Positions 14,776-24,056 of a stretch of 64,000 nucleotides of DNA are shown here, one piece after another. Both the position numbers and the translations under genes were made by a program. The stretch's first letter is position 1. Every line of letters starts with the position of its first letter. The notes below the pieces were generated by a model. The model was not told the origin of the DNA, made no database searches, and saw only the letters and a list, made by a program, of their open reading frames with translations. This DNA is from Nitrospira sp. ND1 (GTDB lineage: Bacteria; Nitrospirota; Nitrospiria; Nitrospirales; Nitrospiraceae), in NCBI RefSeq assembly GCF_900170025.1, contig NZ_FWEX01000006.1, positions 1,024,795 through 1,088,794 of the forward strand, in the 5' to 3' direction.

Positions 14776-15981
14776 TCAGCGTTTCGTCGGCAAAACAGGA
14801 ATATCGCGAACGATGGTGGAATGCTCATCCGGCGCATGACCGATCAATTCCCACCCAGGCTCCGCCTGCCCATCTGACGATGCTGCCGTTTCGTGAGTCC
14901 CTCCGGCGGCCTCGGCTTCTTTTTCCTTGGCCAGCAACTCGACCTCGTGGATCAGCGTGTCCATGAGTTCTTCAAGCGGCACTTTCCGCATCAATTTGCC
15001 CTTCTTGAAGAGAATCCCTTTGCCTTCACCGCCGGCGATGCCGATATCCGCTTCCTTGCCTTCCCCGATGCCGTTCACGACACAGCCGAGCACGGAGACG
15101 TTCAGCGGCGTCTTGATATGGCCGAGCTTCTTTTCCAGTTCATTCGCCATGCGCACCACATCGATCTCAACCCGGCCGCAGGTCGGACAGGCAATCACAT
15201 TGATGCCACGATGGCGCAACTCCAGCGACTTGAGAATCTCGAACCCGACTTTGACTTCCTCCACCGGATCAGCCGCCAACGAGACTCGAAGGGTATCCCC
15301 GATGCCCTGCGAGAGCAGCCAACCGAGGCCGATTGCGGACTTGACCGCACCCGTCATCGCCGTGCCCGCTTCCGTAATTCCGATATGCAGGGGATAATTC
15401 GACTGGGTGGAGAACAAATAATAGGCATCGATGGCATGGTGCACGTCGGAAGCCTTGAGCGACACCTTCATATTGGTGAAGCCCTCGTCTTCCAAGGCAT
15501 GGACGGCATTTAAAGCCGACTCAGACAGGGCTTCGGGAGAAGGCCAACCATACTTGTCCAACAACGGACGTTCGAGCGAGCCGCCGTTCACGCCCACGCG
15601 CAGGGGAATGCCCCGCTCATTGACGGCCTTAATGACTTCCTGCACCTTCCACCAAGCGCCGATGTTGCCTGGATTGATGCGGACGCAATCCACCACTTCC
15701 GCCGCCTTGAGGGCTAAGCGATGGTCGAAGTGAATGTCGGCGATCAGCGGAACCGTCATCGCGGCTTTGATCTGAGGAAGCGCAGCTGCCGCCGCCTCAT
15801 CAGGGACGGCGACACGAATGATTTCACACCCGGCCTCTTCCAGCTGACGGATCTGAGCCACCGTGGCGTTCACATCGCGTGTATCCGTCGAGCACATCGA
15901 CTGGACTGAAATCGGCGCATCTCCGCCGATCTTGACCGATCCCGCCTGAATCTGTCGCGTCTTTTTTCTCGTGATATGCAT
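14776..15981 (-). CDS. ispG: 4-hydroxy-3-methylbut-2-en-1-yl diphosphate synthase
   Basis: 401 residues, normal for bacterial IspG (GcpE). It performs the penultimate MEP-pathway step, reducing MEcPP to HMBPP with a [4Fe-4S] cluster. The N-terminal TIM barrel begins RQIQAGSVKIGGDAPISVQSM. The cluster cysteines and Glu appear in IACPTCGR and CVVNGIGEGKEADIG. A Glu/Ala-rich tail of about 45 residues follows the core. It lies 44 bases downstream of dxs on the same strand and probably forms an operon with it; ispH is at 30.3 kb. Confidence 0.95.
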   Translation of the reverse strand: MHITRKKTRQIQAGSVKIGGDAPISVQSMCSTDTRDVNATVAQIRQLEEAGCEIIRVAVPDEAAAAALPQIKAAMTVPLIADIHFDHRLALKAAEVVDCVRINPGNIGAWWKVQEVIKAVNERGIPLRVGVNGGSLERPLLDKYGWPSPEALSESALNAVHALEDEGFTNMKVSLKASDVHHAIDAYYLFSTQSNYPLHIGITEAGTAMTGAVKSAIGLGWLLSQGIGDTLRVSLAADPVEEVKVGFEILKSLELRHRGINVIACPTCGRVEIDVVRMANELEKKLGHIKTPLNVSVLGCVVNGIGEGKEADIGIAGGEGKGILFKKGKLMRKVPLEELMDTLIHEVELLAKEKEAEAAGGTHETAASSDGQAEPGWELIGHAPDEHSTIVRDIPVLPTKR

Positions 15982-16025
15982 CAGCTTCTCAGCGTATGTC
16001 CTGTTTTGGTGCGCCCCGACGTCAA

Positions 16026-17972
16026 CTAACTGCCCTGCTCATCGCCGTGCGGCAAACTCCCCACCAGCGACGCCAACCGGGCGGCATCATCCGTGGCCAC
16101 ACTGGCCCCGAACAAGGCCTTCACGCTGTTGTAAATTCCGTCTGCCGTCAGGCCATACCGTTCGCGAAGCAGGTCTTGCGGACCCTGCTCGATGTACCAA
16201 TCAGGCAGGCCGATCATCTTCGTTCTCAAGTTCGTGATACCTTCTTCGGACAAAGCTTCCAAGACCGCGGAACCGAATCCACCCATCTTGCAGCCTTCTT
16301 CGACAGTCACCAGGCAGCGCACGTTCTTCGCCGTCTTGATGATCAATTCCGTATCCAGGGGTTTCACGAAACGGGCGTTGACCACCGCAGCGGAGATCCC
16401 CTCCTGCGCCAACCGTTCAGCCGCCTTCATGGCGGGCCAGACGGTGACTCCGATCGCCACAATCGCCACATCCGTGCCTTCCCGCAACAACTCGCCCTTG
16501 CCGATCGGCAACGCCGTCGGTTCTGGATCCATCGGCACCCCGAGACTCACGCCGCGCGCGTACCGCACCGAGGCGGGCCCGTCATGCGTCACACAGGTCT
16601 TCATCATGTGTTGCAGCTCGTTTTCGTCCTTCGGTGCTGCCACCACCATATTCGGCACATGGCGCAGGAAGGCAAAATCGAACGCGCCGTGGTGCGTCGT
16701 ACCATCCTCGGCCACCAGACCGCCCCGGTCGATGCAGAAGGTCACCGGCAGGTTCTGAGTAGCCACATCGTGCACCACCTGGTCATAGGCCCGCTGCAAG
16801 AATGTGGAATAGAGCGCGACCACCGGCTTCATGCCCTGCGCAGCCATACCGGCGGCGAAGGTGACAGCATGTTGCTCGGCGATACCCACGTCATAAATCC
16901 GATCCGGGAACACCTTCTCGAACGCATTGAGGCCCGTGCCCTCGCACATGGCGGCGGTAACAGCCACGATCCGCTTGTCCTGATGAGCGACTTTGATCAG
17001 CGCATCAATCGCCATACTCGTATAGCTGGGGCGCGATGCTTTCTTGGCCGGCACACCCGTTTCACGCACAAAGGGCGGACAGGCATGGAACCAGACCGGA
17101 TTATCCATGGCCGCCTGATAGCCCAAGCCCTTCTTCGTAATCACGTGCAGCAGGACCGGGCCCTTCATTTTCAGCACGTTCTCCAAGGTCGGCAGCAGGT
17201 GCTCGAAATTATGTCCATCGATCGGTCCGGCATACTGGAAGCCCAATTCCTCAAACAACAGACCGGGAAGAATCGCCCCCTTGGCCAATTCCTCAGCCCG
17301 TCGGGCGATTTTCTGCACCTCAAGGCCGATGTGGGGAATCTTCCGCAACAGTTGGCCGGTTTCCTCCCGCATACGCGCGTAGAATTCGCCGGTGAAGGTC
17401 CGGTTCAGGTAGGCCGAAATCGCCCCGACATTCTTCGAGATGGACATCTGGTTGTCGTTCAGGACGACGATGAAATCCTTGTTGGTGCCGCCGGCATGGT
17501 GCAACCCTTCGAGGGTCATCCCGGCCGTCATGGCGCCGTCACCCACCACGCAGACAACTTTGTGTTTTTCGTTCCGCTGCTCGCGCGCCTCCACCATGCC
17601 GAATGCGGCGGAGACTCCGGTGCCGGCATGCCCGGCATTGAAGGTATCATAGACACTCTCCTCGCGCTTACAGAACCCGCTCAACCCGCCGTACTGCCGG
17701 AGCGTGTGGAACTGCTCCCGTCGTCCGGTGAGCAGTTTGTGGGTATAGGCCTGATTGCTGGTATCCCACACGATTTTGTCTTTCGGCGTATCCAGGAGAT
17801 ATTGCAGCGCGACCGTGAGCTCCACCACACCCAGATTGGAGGCCAGGTGCCCCCCGACATTCGAAACCACCGTAAGGATCTGCTCACGGATCTCCTGGCA
17901 CAGTTCCGGAAACTGCTCAGGGGAGAGGCGTTTCAAATCAGCGGGACTGTGGATATTTTTCAGCAGAGACAT
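16026..17972 (-). CDS. dxs: 1-deoxy-D-xylulose-5-phosphate synthase
   Basis: 648 residues, full length. This thiamine-diphosphate enzyme condenses pyruvate with glyceraldehyde 3-phosphate, the first step of the MEP pathway. The ThDP-binding motif is GDGAMTAGM...NDNQMSIS. The transketolase pyrimidine domain (YDVGIAEQHAVTFAAGMA) and C-terminal transketolase domain follow. A long antisense frame (15996-18041) is a shadow of this gene. It supplies isopentenyl units for hopanoids and quinones together with ispG and ispH. Confidence 0.95.
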   Translation of the reverse strand: MSLLKNIHSPADLKRLSPEQFPELCQEIREQILTVVSNVGGHLASNLGVVELTVALQYLLDTPKDKIVWDTSNQAYTHKLLTGRREQFHTLRQYGGLSGFCKREESVYDTFNAGHAGTGVSAAFGMVEAREQRNEKHKVVCVVGDGAMTAGMTLEGLHHAGGTNKDFIVVLNDNQMSISKNVGAISAYLNRTFTGEFYARMREETGQLLRKIPHIGLEVQKIARRAEELAKGAILPGLLFEELGFQYAGPIDGHNFEHLLPTLENVLKMKGPVLLHVITKKGLGYQAAMDNPVWFHACPPFVRETGVPAKKASRPSYTSMAIDALIKVAHQDKRIVAVTAAMCEGTGLNAFEKVFPDRIYDVGIAEQHAVTFAAGMAAQGMKPVVALYSTFLQRAYDQVVHDVATQNLPVTFCIDRGGLVAEDGTTHHGAFDFAFLRHVPNMVVAAPKDENELQHMMKTCVTHDGPASVRYARGVSLGVPMDPEPTALPIGKGELLREGTDVAIVAIGVTVWPAMKAAERLAQEGISAAVVNARFVKPLDTELIIKTAKNVRCLVTVEEGCKMGGFGSAVLEALSEEGITNLRTKMIGLPDWYIEQGPQDLLRERYGLTADGIYNSVKALFGASVATDDAARLASLVGSLPHGDEQGS

Positions 17973-18155
17973 TGCACAATCTCCTTGTCAAATGATGACA
18001 ATTGGGCGCAGGTATTCATTCAGTGGGAACAAGCCGTATAGAGAAGGTCGCGACGAAGCAGCGAAGCAGTTTCGTATAATCGGCTCATCCTCACATATGG
18101 CACTGCCTGTGTCAAGATTTCGCCTTCCCCTGCACCAAAAACTTCGCCCTCGCGA

Positions 18156-19184
18156 CTACGACCGGAACCGGTAGGTGAGGACGGTGGAGAGGGTAAAATC
18201 CGCCGCGCTCCCGGTGATGAAATCCAGATTCTCCACTCCATACAGCTGCCAGAGCAGACCGGGAAGGATTCGATAACTCACCCCCAGCACCGACTCCGTC
18301 ACGCCCTTATCCAGGACTCGCGTGCCTGTCCCGTGAAACGGCGGGGAATAATAATCGAACTGGGCTGTGATGGAAAAGTTCTCCGTCCAGAGGTATTCCA
18401 CGGCGACCAACCCGCTCACCACCGGTTGAAGTCCCAACCCGGCAATCCGTCCCGTGGGAAACACTCCGTTGAGATTCGCGTACAGGATCCAGTTATCGGC
18501 GAACTTCTTATCCAGCGCCAAGCCGATGCCGGCATCAGGATGCCCGCTACCGAACACTTCGCCGGTGTCTCCGGTCGGAGCCTTGACCCCGACCCGGACT
18601 GACAGGGCTGGAAGGCTCGAGGTTTCTTTGAGAATCTGGTACTTGCCGTAGAATGAGATATCGCCCAATCCCGTCGCGCCGTCGTTTCCTTGAAACAACG
18701 TGCGGGAGCCGTTTGAAATATTGAAGGCATACCCGGTCTCCCGCAGGGCCTTGCGCGGTGGCGCCACGCCGGTCGTGCCTCGTTCCACCCCGATGATCGC
18801 CCCCTCCATGAAGCCCCGGTACCGATGATAGCCGGGAATCTCCGCGCCGAGCTCCAATCGATCGGTGAGACCATACCGGAGAAAAAGGCCGGCCCGGACC
18901 GTTTCAAACTTCATCGCCACCTCGGCCTGCGCCTCACTGTCCCTGGCGATGCTGGCCGTATTCGCCGCTTCCAGCCGCACATCGAAATCGCCCTTACGAA
19001 GCACCGTCGCCCGCTCGCCCGGCATGGCCAGGACCAATTGGTCCAGCGCTTGAAAGTTTCTGACTGGAAACGGGCCGAAACCTTCCGCTCCGGCAGCACA
19101 CGGAAGGACACTCAGAAGTGCAAGGAGGCAGAAACAATGAATGGTGTACCGCAAGAGCAACCCCGGCCGTTCACTCAGTGGCAC
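18156..19184 (-). CDS. DUF3187-family outer-membrane protein
   Basis: 342 residues from a GTG that directly follows the stop of the upstream barrel gene. A signal peptide (cleavage near CAAGAEG) leads into GPFPVRNFQALDQLVLAMPGE, a typical start of DUF3187 proteins. Repeated amphipathic strands, the motif PTGDTGEVFGSGHPDAGIGL and a final strand ending TVLTYRFRS indicate a beta-barrel. The function of the family is unknown. It is the last gene of the hopanoid-Mla-Omp85 run, so a role in outer-membrane lipids is possible. Confidence 0.78.
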   Translation of the reverse strand: MPLSERPGLLLRYTIHCFCLLALLSVLPCAAGAEGFGPFPVRNFQALDQLVLAMPGERATVLRKGDFDVRLEAANTASIARDSEAQAEVAMKFETVRAGLFLRYGLTDRLELGAEIPGYHRYRGFMEGAIIGVERGTTGVAPPRKALRETGYAFNISNGSRTLFQGNDGATGLGDISFYGKYQILKETSSLPALSVRVGVKAPTGDTGEVFGSGHPDAGIGLALDKKFADNWILYANLNGVFPTGRIAGLGLQPVVSGLVAVEYLWTENFSITAQFDYYSPPFHGTGTRVLDKGVTESVLGVSYRILPGLLWQLYGVENLDFITGSAADFTLSTVLTYRFRS

Positions 19185-20390
19185 TTAGTAGGGAAAGTCT
19201 AACCCTGCGAAGACCGCTCCGCCCTCGCGACTGTAGCCGTAATCGACCCGGCCGACTACATTGGGACGAACGATGGCGCGAAACCCCAACCCCGGCGTCA
19301 TCCGATAATCTTGAAAGCTGACGTCTTTGAATGAATTGAAGACCTGCCCCGTGTCGAGAAACGGCGCCACCTCGAAATCCGCGGTCACCCCGGCCAGTTT
19401 CGTCCTTAAGATATGAATTCTCTCTTCGATACTAAAGGCAATCAGATGTTTGTCGATGTACCGGTCCAAGCCGAATCCGCGCAGATTGTTCTGCCCCCCG
19501 AGCGAAGACTGTTCGAAAAACGGCACCTGAGATCCGATCGTCGCCTGCAGGTCGGCGCGAACCACCAGAATGGCGCGCTTGGACTCGCTGGGGAATAATT
19601 TTTTGACTTCGAGTTCATACCGCGAATAGACCGGGTGGTCGCCGTTTTTCACATTTTGATTCAGTTCGGCATAGGCGGTAATGGCCACGCCGTCGGTCGG
19701 GGAAACCAAGCTGTCACGGGTATCGTAATAAAACGAGGCGCGGTGGCCCACGATGATGGACTCGCCTTGAATACCGTCAACCGTGGGAAATTGTTCGACC
19801 GAAAAGGGCAGATCGATCGCTCCTCGCTGGAGCTGCACCTGCCGGACCCGCTGCCCGACAGAAATCTGCGTCACTTCATTCGCGTAGAGGCCAAGCCGCC
19901 AGTAGGCGCGCGCTTCCCTGGCCGTATAGTTGGACTCGGCGGCCTGGGTCGTCGCCTGGCCGAGGCCGAAGAACCGTGAGGTCGCGTTCTTAAAAAAGGT
20001 GCCGCCGAAATTGAGTGAATATTGCCCGTTGCCGAATGCCGGATCGACATAATCGAACAACACCTTGCGTTCGATTCGTTCGGTCAACGAGGCGATGAAT
20101 CGCATCTGTCGTCCACCCGGATCGTACTTGAACAGATTGAAGACCCCGCGTGTCCCCACGATCGAGTTCTGAATGAGCATGGGCGCCATCAGATACTTCA
20201 GCTCTCCGTCCGGATCCGCAATCAGGATCGGCGCGATCAAACCGGCGTCGTTGCCGTCGTTCCGGCTGGTCGAGACGGAGGGGACCGGAAAAATCTGCGT
20301 GTCGGCGCCTGCCGCAGCCGGAAGGCTCAGGAGCAAGAGGCCGGCCAGCGCCAGACAACTTCGAATCGACGACAAATAGTGACACTGCAT
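19185..20390 (-). CDS. Omp85/BamA-type barrel protein without POTRA domains
   Basis: 401 residues with a signal peptide (cleavage near AAAGADT). The whole mature part resembles the C-terminal D15/bacterial surface antigen barrel: QSSLGGQNNLRGFGLDRY holds the LRGF version of the conserved (V/L)RG(F/Y) loop-6 motif, and the protein ends VFAGLDFPY. At about 380 residues there is no room for POTRA repeats, so it is not the main BamA. It sits between mlaC and the DUF3187 gene with short gaps, suggesting an outer-membrane partner for lipid transport in place of MlaA, which is absent here. Confidence 0.8.
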   Translation of the reverse strand: MQCHYLSSIRSCLALAGLLLLSLPAAAGADTQIFPVPSVSTSRNDGNDAGLIAPILIADPDGELKYLMAPMLIQNSIVGTRGVFNLFKYDPGGRQMRFIASLTERIERKVLFDYVDPAFGNGQYSLNFGGTFFKNATSRFFGLGQATTQAAESNYTAREARAYWRLGLYANEVTQISVGQRVRQVQLQRGAIDLPFSVEQFPTVDGIQGESIIVGHRASFYYDTRDSLVSPTDGVAITAYAELNQNVKNGDHPVYSRYELEVKKLFPSESKRAILVVRADLQATIGSQVPFFEQSSLGGQNNLRGFGLDRYIDKHLIAFSIEERIHILRTKLAGVTADFEVAPFLDTGQVFNSFKDVSFQDYRMTPGLGFRAIVRPNVVGRVDYGYSREGGAVFAGLDFPY

Positions 20391-20424
20391 GGCGCTCGCC
20401 GGAATCGCTCACTCCCTACCGGAC

Positions 20425-21039
20425 CTACGGAGCTTTGATCTTGTCGGATTTCTTGCGGAGTTGATCGACGAGTTCGGGATACGAGGAGGTGTGGAGGATC
20501 TTTGTAAATTGCCCGCGGTAGTTGTTCACCAGACTGACGCCATCGACCACGACATCGTACACATGCCAGTCGTTGCTCTTGTTCAGCAACCGGTAATCCA
20601 TGGGGATTTCAGTTTTCCCCGAGAGCACCTTGGTGCGGACTTCCGCGTATTCTTTCTCGGTCCGCTCATTCAGATATTGCACACCCTCGCCTGAATAGGT
20701 CTCTACACGATCCGCGTACGTATTGGTCAACAGCGTCCGGAACAGATCGACGAACTCCTGCTTATCCTTGTCGGACAACTGATTCCACTGTGCACCCAAC
20801 GACCGCCGGGACATTTCTGGATAGTCAAACCGCTGGGCCACCACTTTTTCCAAGCGCTGCCGCCGGTCCTCCAGGCGGGCCGGGGCTTTCAATTCTTTAT
20901 CGTTCAAGATCCTGAGCACCTCGTCGATGGTGCCCTTAACAGAATCAGTCGCCGGTCCGGCCATGGCGGACGAAAGCCCGCCCACCACTATCTGCAGGGC
21001 CAGCAAGGCCCCGATCATCATCCAACGGCTTGTATGCAT
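20425..21039 (-). CDS. mlaC: Periplasmic lipid-binding protein of an Mla-type system (MlaC)
   Basis: 204 residues from the ATG at 21039, supported by AAGGAGAGG upstream; the frame continues farther 5' without a ribosome site. A signal peptide ends near SSAMAGP. The MlaC/Ttg2D pattern is clear: VLRILND, QRFDYPEMSRRSLG, FVDLFRTLLTNTYADRVETYSGEGV and DWHVYDVVVDGVSLVNNYRGQF. MlaC shuttles phospholipid between the inner-membrane MlaFED complex and the outer membrane. It follows mlaD by 87 bases. Confidence 0.93.
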   Translation of the reverse strand: MHTSRWMMIGALLALQIVVGGLSSAMAGPATDSVKGTIDEVLRILNDKELKAPARLEDRRQRLEKVVAQRFDYPEMSRRSLGAQWNQLSDKDKQEFVDLFRTLLTNTYADRVETYSGEGVQYLNERTEKEYAEVRTKVLSGKTEIPMDYRLLNKSNDWHVYDVVVDGVSLVNNYRGQFTKILHTSSYPELVDQLRKKSDKIKAP

Positions 21040-21126
21040 TCCAACACCTCTCCTTTGAGTGGTGAGTCCCTGACCCCACCGGCCTGGCTTGTTCACTTTC
21101 ATCTCCTGACAGCTGACACGATCAGC

Positions 21127-21570
21127 CTAGTTGACCTTCCCGTGTACATACTGGCTGACCAATTCTTCGAGATCAAGTCCGGACTCGGTATCACGAATCT
21201 TGTCGCCGGGCTTCAACGGATCGCCCCCTCCCCCCACCGACAGAGCGAGATACTTGTCACCGATGATCCCGCGGGTCTTGATTGAGGCAATCGTATCTGA
21301 ATACAACTTCACGCCGTCTTGGATGGCTAATGCCACCAGAGCACGGTCGCTACTCAGGCCGATATGCCGGACACGTCCGACCTCGACACCGGCGATTTCG
21401 ACCGACGCCCCCGGCTTGAGTCCCGACGCAGACGTAAACTCCGCCTCGACCGGATAATTATGCCCACCGATGACTTCCAGCTTCCCCAACTTGATGGACA
21501 GATACCCGAGGCAGGCGATCCCGACGAGCACAAAGATTCCCACCATCAATTCCAGCTTTGCGCGTTCCAT
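21127..21570 (-). CDS. mlaD: MCE-domain protein MlaD
   Basis: 147 residues: an N-terminal membrane anchor (LMVGIFVLVGIACLGYLSI) and a single MCE domain (YPVEAEFTSASGLKPGASVEIAGVEVGRV). It is the expected length for MlaD, which forms a hexameric ring that passes lipids through the inner-membrane complex. It starts 11 bases after mlaF. Confidence 0.94.
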   Translation of the reverse strand: MERAKLELMVGIFVLVGIACLGYLSIKLGKLEVIGGHNYPVEAEFTSASGLKPGASVEIAGVEVGRVRHIGLSSDRALVALAIQDGVKLYSDTIASIKTRGIIGDKYLALSVGGGGDPLKPGDKIRDTESGLDLEELVSQYVHGKVN

Positions 21571-21581
21571 AACGTCTCCTA

Positions 21582-22343
21582 TCAGAGGGATGCGGTCGGC
21601 AACCCCTTCGGCGTGACGGTCCCGGCGACAAAAATAAACTCTCGAATCTCTTCGTCCGTCGTCTTCACAAACTCGTTCGAGGGCGCCATTTCGGCGATCC
21701 GTCCGTTCTTGAGCATCGCCACATAGTCGGAAATCCCGAAAATCTCGGGGATCTCGTGACTGACCATGACAGCAGTAAACTTGAATTGTTGCTGCATCGC
21801 CACGATCAGATCATGAATGGCTTTCGCCATCAACGGATCGAGCCCCGTCGTCGGTTCGTCGAACAGAATGATCTCCGGCTCCATGACCAGGGCGCGCGCC
21901 AACCCGGCGCGTTTGCGCATGCCTCCGCTCAGTTCGGCGGGAAACTTATGGCCCATGCCCTTCAGTCCCACCTGTTCCAGTTTCTCCTCAACTCTCCGGG
22001 TGACGATCTCGCCCTTCAGGCGAAGCTTTTCTCGTAGGGGGAAGGCGACATTTTCAAATACCGTCATCGAGTCGAACAGGGCCGCACCCTGGAACAACAT
22101 GGCGAACTTCTTGCGCACCTCATTGAGCGCCTGCCCCTTGAGACGCGCAATGTTCGTCCCGTCGATCCAGACCTCGCCGCGATCCGGCTGCATAAGGCCG
22201 ATGATATGCTTCAGTAGCACGCTCTTGCCTTCGCCGCTTCGCCCGATGATCGTCGTCAACTTTCCAGTGGGAATGGTCAGGTCCACGCCCCGCAACACCG
22301 GCTGCTTGCCCAAAGTCTTTTCGACGCCGACCAGTTTAATCAT
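21582..22343 (-). CDS. mlaF: ABC transporter ATP-binding protein MlaF
   Basis: 253 residues. Walker A GRSGEGKS, Q loop AMLFQGAALFDSMTV, signature LSGGMRKRAGLARAL, Walker B IILFDEPTTGLDP and the switch His (MVSHE) are intact. The LSGGMRKR signature is typical of the Mla/Ttg2A/Mkl group. It powers lipid movement with MlaE and MlaD encoded on either side. Confidence 0.95.
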   Translation of the reverse strand: MIKLVGVEKTLGKQPVLRGVDLTIPTGKLTTIIGRSGEGKSVLLKHIIGLMQPDRGEVWIDGTNIARLKGQALNEVRKKFAMLFQGAALFDSMTVFENVAFPLREKLRLKGEIVTRRVEEKLEQVGLKGMGHKFPAELSGGMRKRAGLARALVMEPEIILFDEPTTGLDPLMAKAIHDLIVAMQQQFKFTAVMVSHEIPEIFGISDYVAMLKNGRIAEMAPSNEFVKTTDEEIREFIFVAGTVTPKGLPTASL

Positions 22344-22418
22344 GGAGCCTCGTACGGGCGGCAGCTGCCCCGTTCCGCCGTAGCCGCATTCTCCTCATGC
22401 GCTTCACGTTTCACGATG

Positions 22419-23186
22419 TTAGAGCAGCACCGACGTCAAAAAATAATCCCACACCAGAATCAAGACCGCCGAGAGCACCACTGCTTCGGTCGTCGCGGTC
22501 CCCAACCCTTCGGCACTTTGCCTGGTGTGAAAGCCTTTGTAACAACAGACCCAACTGATCAGCAGGCCGAAGCTGATGGATTTCAAAATGCCTCCATAGA
22601 CATCCTTCCACTCGACGGCCGACTCAATCGAACTCCAGTAGGCGCCTTCATTCCCGTTCAACAGTTGCACGCCGACGACGTACCCCCCATAAATCCCGAC
22701 GACGTCAAAGAGCGCGACCAGCAGCGGCACGGCGATGAGACTGGCGACGAGTTTAGGCCCGATCAGATATTGCAGTGGATTGATGGCCATCGTGTCCAGA
22801 GCATCGATCTGTTCCGTAATCCGCATGATGCCGATTTCCGCGGTCATGGCGGATCCGGCCCGGGCCGTCACCATCAACGCCGCCAGAACGGGACCCAATT
22901 CCCGGATGATGCTGAGCGCCACGGCAGAGCCGAGCACCGCTTCAGAACCGAATTTTCGGAGTGTGTAATGCCCCTGCAGGGCCAGGACCATGCCGGTAAA
23001 AACGGCAGTGAGGACGACGACAAACGTGGACTTGTAGCCGATGAAATTCAGCTGCTTGACGATTTGGTAAACGCGGAACGGCGGACGCGTCAGCCAGGCA
23101 AAGGAGGAGAGGACGAACAACATCATCCGTCCCATCTGCTCTGTCAGATCGATCGTATACCGTCCGATACGAGCAATGCCTTCCAT
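22419..23186 (-). CDS. mlaE: MlaE-family permease
   Basis: 255 residues with about five to six membrane helices and the MlaE pattern TVVVLTAVFTGMVLALQGHYTLRKFG...SIIRELGPVLAALMVTARAGSAMTAEIGIM. It is the inner-membrane core of the lipid transporter. GAGGAG precedes the ATG at 23186. It starts 60 bases after hpnG. Confidence 0.95.
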   Translation of the reverse strand: MEGIARIGRYTIDLTEQMGRMMLFVLSSFAWLTRPPFRVYQIVKQLNFIGYKSTFVVVLTAVFTGMVLALQGHYTLRKFGSEAVLGSAVALSIIRELGPVLAALMVTARAGSAMTAEIGIMRITEQIDALDTMAINPLQYLIGPKLVASLIAVPLLVALFDVVGIYGGYVVGVQLLNGNEGAYWSSIESAVEWKDVYGGILKSISFGLLISWVCCYKGFHTRQSAEGLGTATTEAVVLSAVLILVWDYFLTSVLL

Positions 23187-23246
23187 GCCACGCTCTCCTC
23201 TCGTCCACCTACCCGAAACTCAGCGGTCGAAACACGTTGGGCCCGG

Positions 23247-24002
23247 TCAGGCCAGTCCCTCGCGTAACGCCTTATCCGCGCAGGCTCTGAATACCGCCGT
23301 CAATTGTGTTCCGGCGATGCGGCTTTGCACACGAAGTCGATTGAGTCCGATGAGACTCGTCGGATGAGCCAGACAAGCGGCGACACCCTTCACCCATCCA
23401 GATGGCCTGAGAAACAGATTGAAGTCAAGCGGAAGGCTTTCATCGACAAGATCCGACGCCGTACGAACAATGACAAATGGAATCTTGCGCTCCGAAGCCA
23501 CAAACCCCAACGCCGCACTCTCCATGTCGAGGCCGACCCCTCCCGCTCGAGTGGCAATCTCCTGCTTGTCCTCCGCCCGGCAGAGAACCCGCGGCACCGA
23601 AACGAACTGCCCGGCCTGCACCGGGAGGCGCTGTTGCTGCACGGCCTGCCGCACCCAATCGGCTCCGGCCGCAGCACAGGGAACGGACCGCCCGTCCTCC
23701 GCGCCACCTTCCATAGTCACGTGAGTTCCGATCAACACCTCGCCGATAACGGCCTGACCCAACGCACAGGCAAACCCCGTGGACCACACAGCGGCAAATG
23801 ACTGTTCCCCGAGCACCCGTCCGGCGGTCGTGGTGGCCCGCTCGGGTCCGACACCCATCGGGATGACCCACCACTCGACCTGACCCTGCCGCGCAACGGC
23901 ACAACGAATCCCTCCGACGACCCGCATCTCGCTCGCGGCAAACGCCTGACACACGGCGGCCGACTCCCACCGGGTTGCCACGAAGACTCCGATCGCGGTC
24001 AC
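23247..24002 (-). CDS. hpnG: Hopanoid-associated nucleosidase/phosphorylase (HpnG)
   Basis: 251 residues from the GTG at 24002, preceded by GGGAG; an earlier GTG at 24050 would add 16 residues (MFIEFSFSCHCPSGVI) unlike the family. The fold is that of purine nucleoside phosphorylases: IPMGVGPERA, STGFACAL and the purine-binding GLDMESAALGFVA followed by IVRTASD. HpnG removes adenine from adenosylhopane during extended hopanoid synthesis. The gene directly follows shc, which supports this over general nucleoside salvage. Confidence 0.85.
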   Translation of the reverse strand: MTAIGVFVATRWESAAVCQAFAASEMRVVGGIRCAVARQGQVEWWVIPMGVGPERATTTAGRVLGEQSFAAVWSTGFACALGQAVIGEVLIGTHVTMEGGAEDGRSVPCAAAGADWVRQAVQQQRLPVQAGQFVSVPRVLCRAEDKQEIATRAGGVGLDMESAALGFVASERKIPFVIVRTASDLVDESLPLDFNLFLRPSGWVKGVAACLAHPTSLIGLNRLRVQSRIAGTQLTAVFRACADKALREGLA

Positions 24003-24056
24003 AATGACTCCCGAGGGACAATGACAGGAAAAGCTGAACTCGATGAACACCCACGG

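Noticed and set aside
15996-18041. 681-codon open frame on the plus strand
   Set aside because: It lies antisense over dxs, its sequence is His/Gln/Arg-rich with no family pattern, and it reflects the codon bias of dxs.
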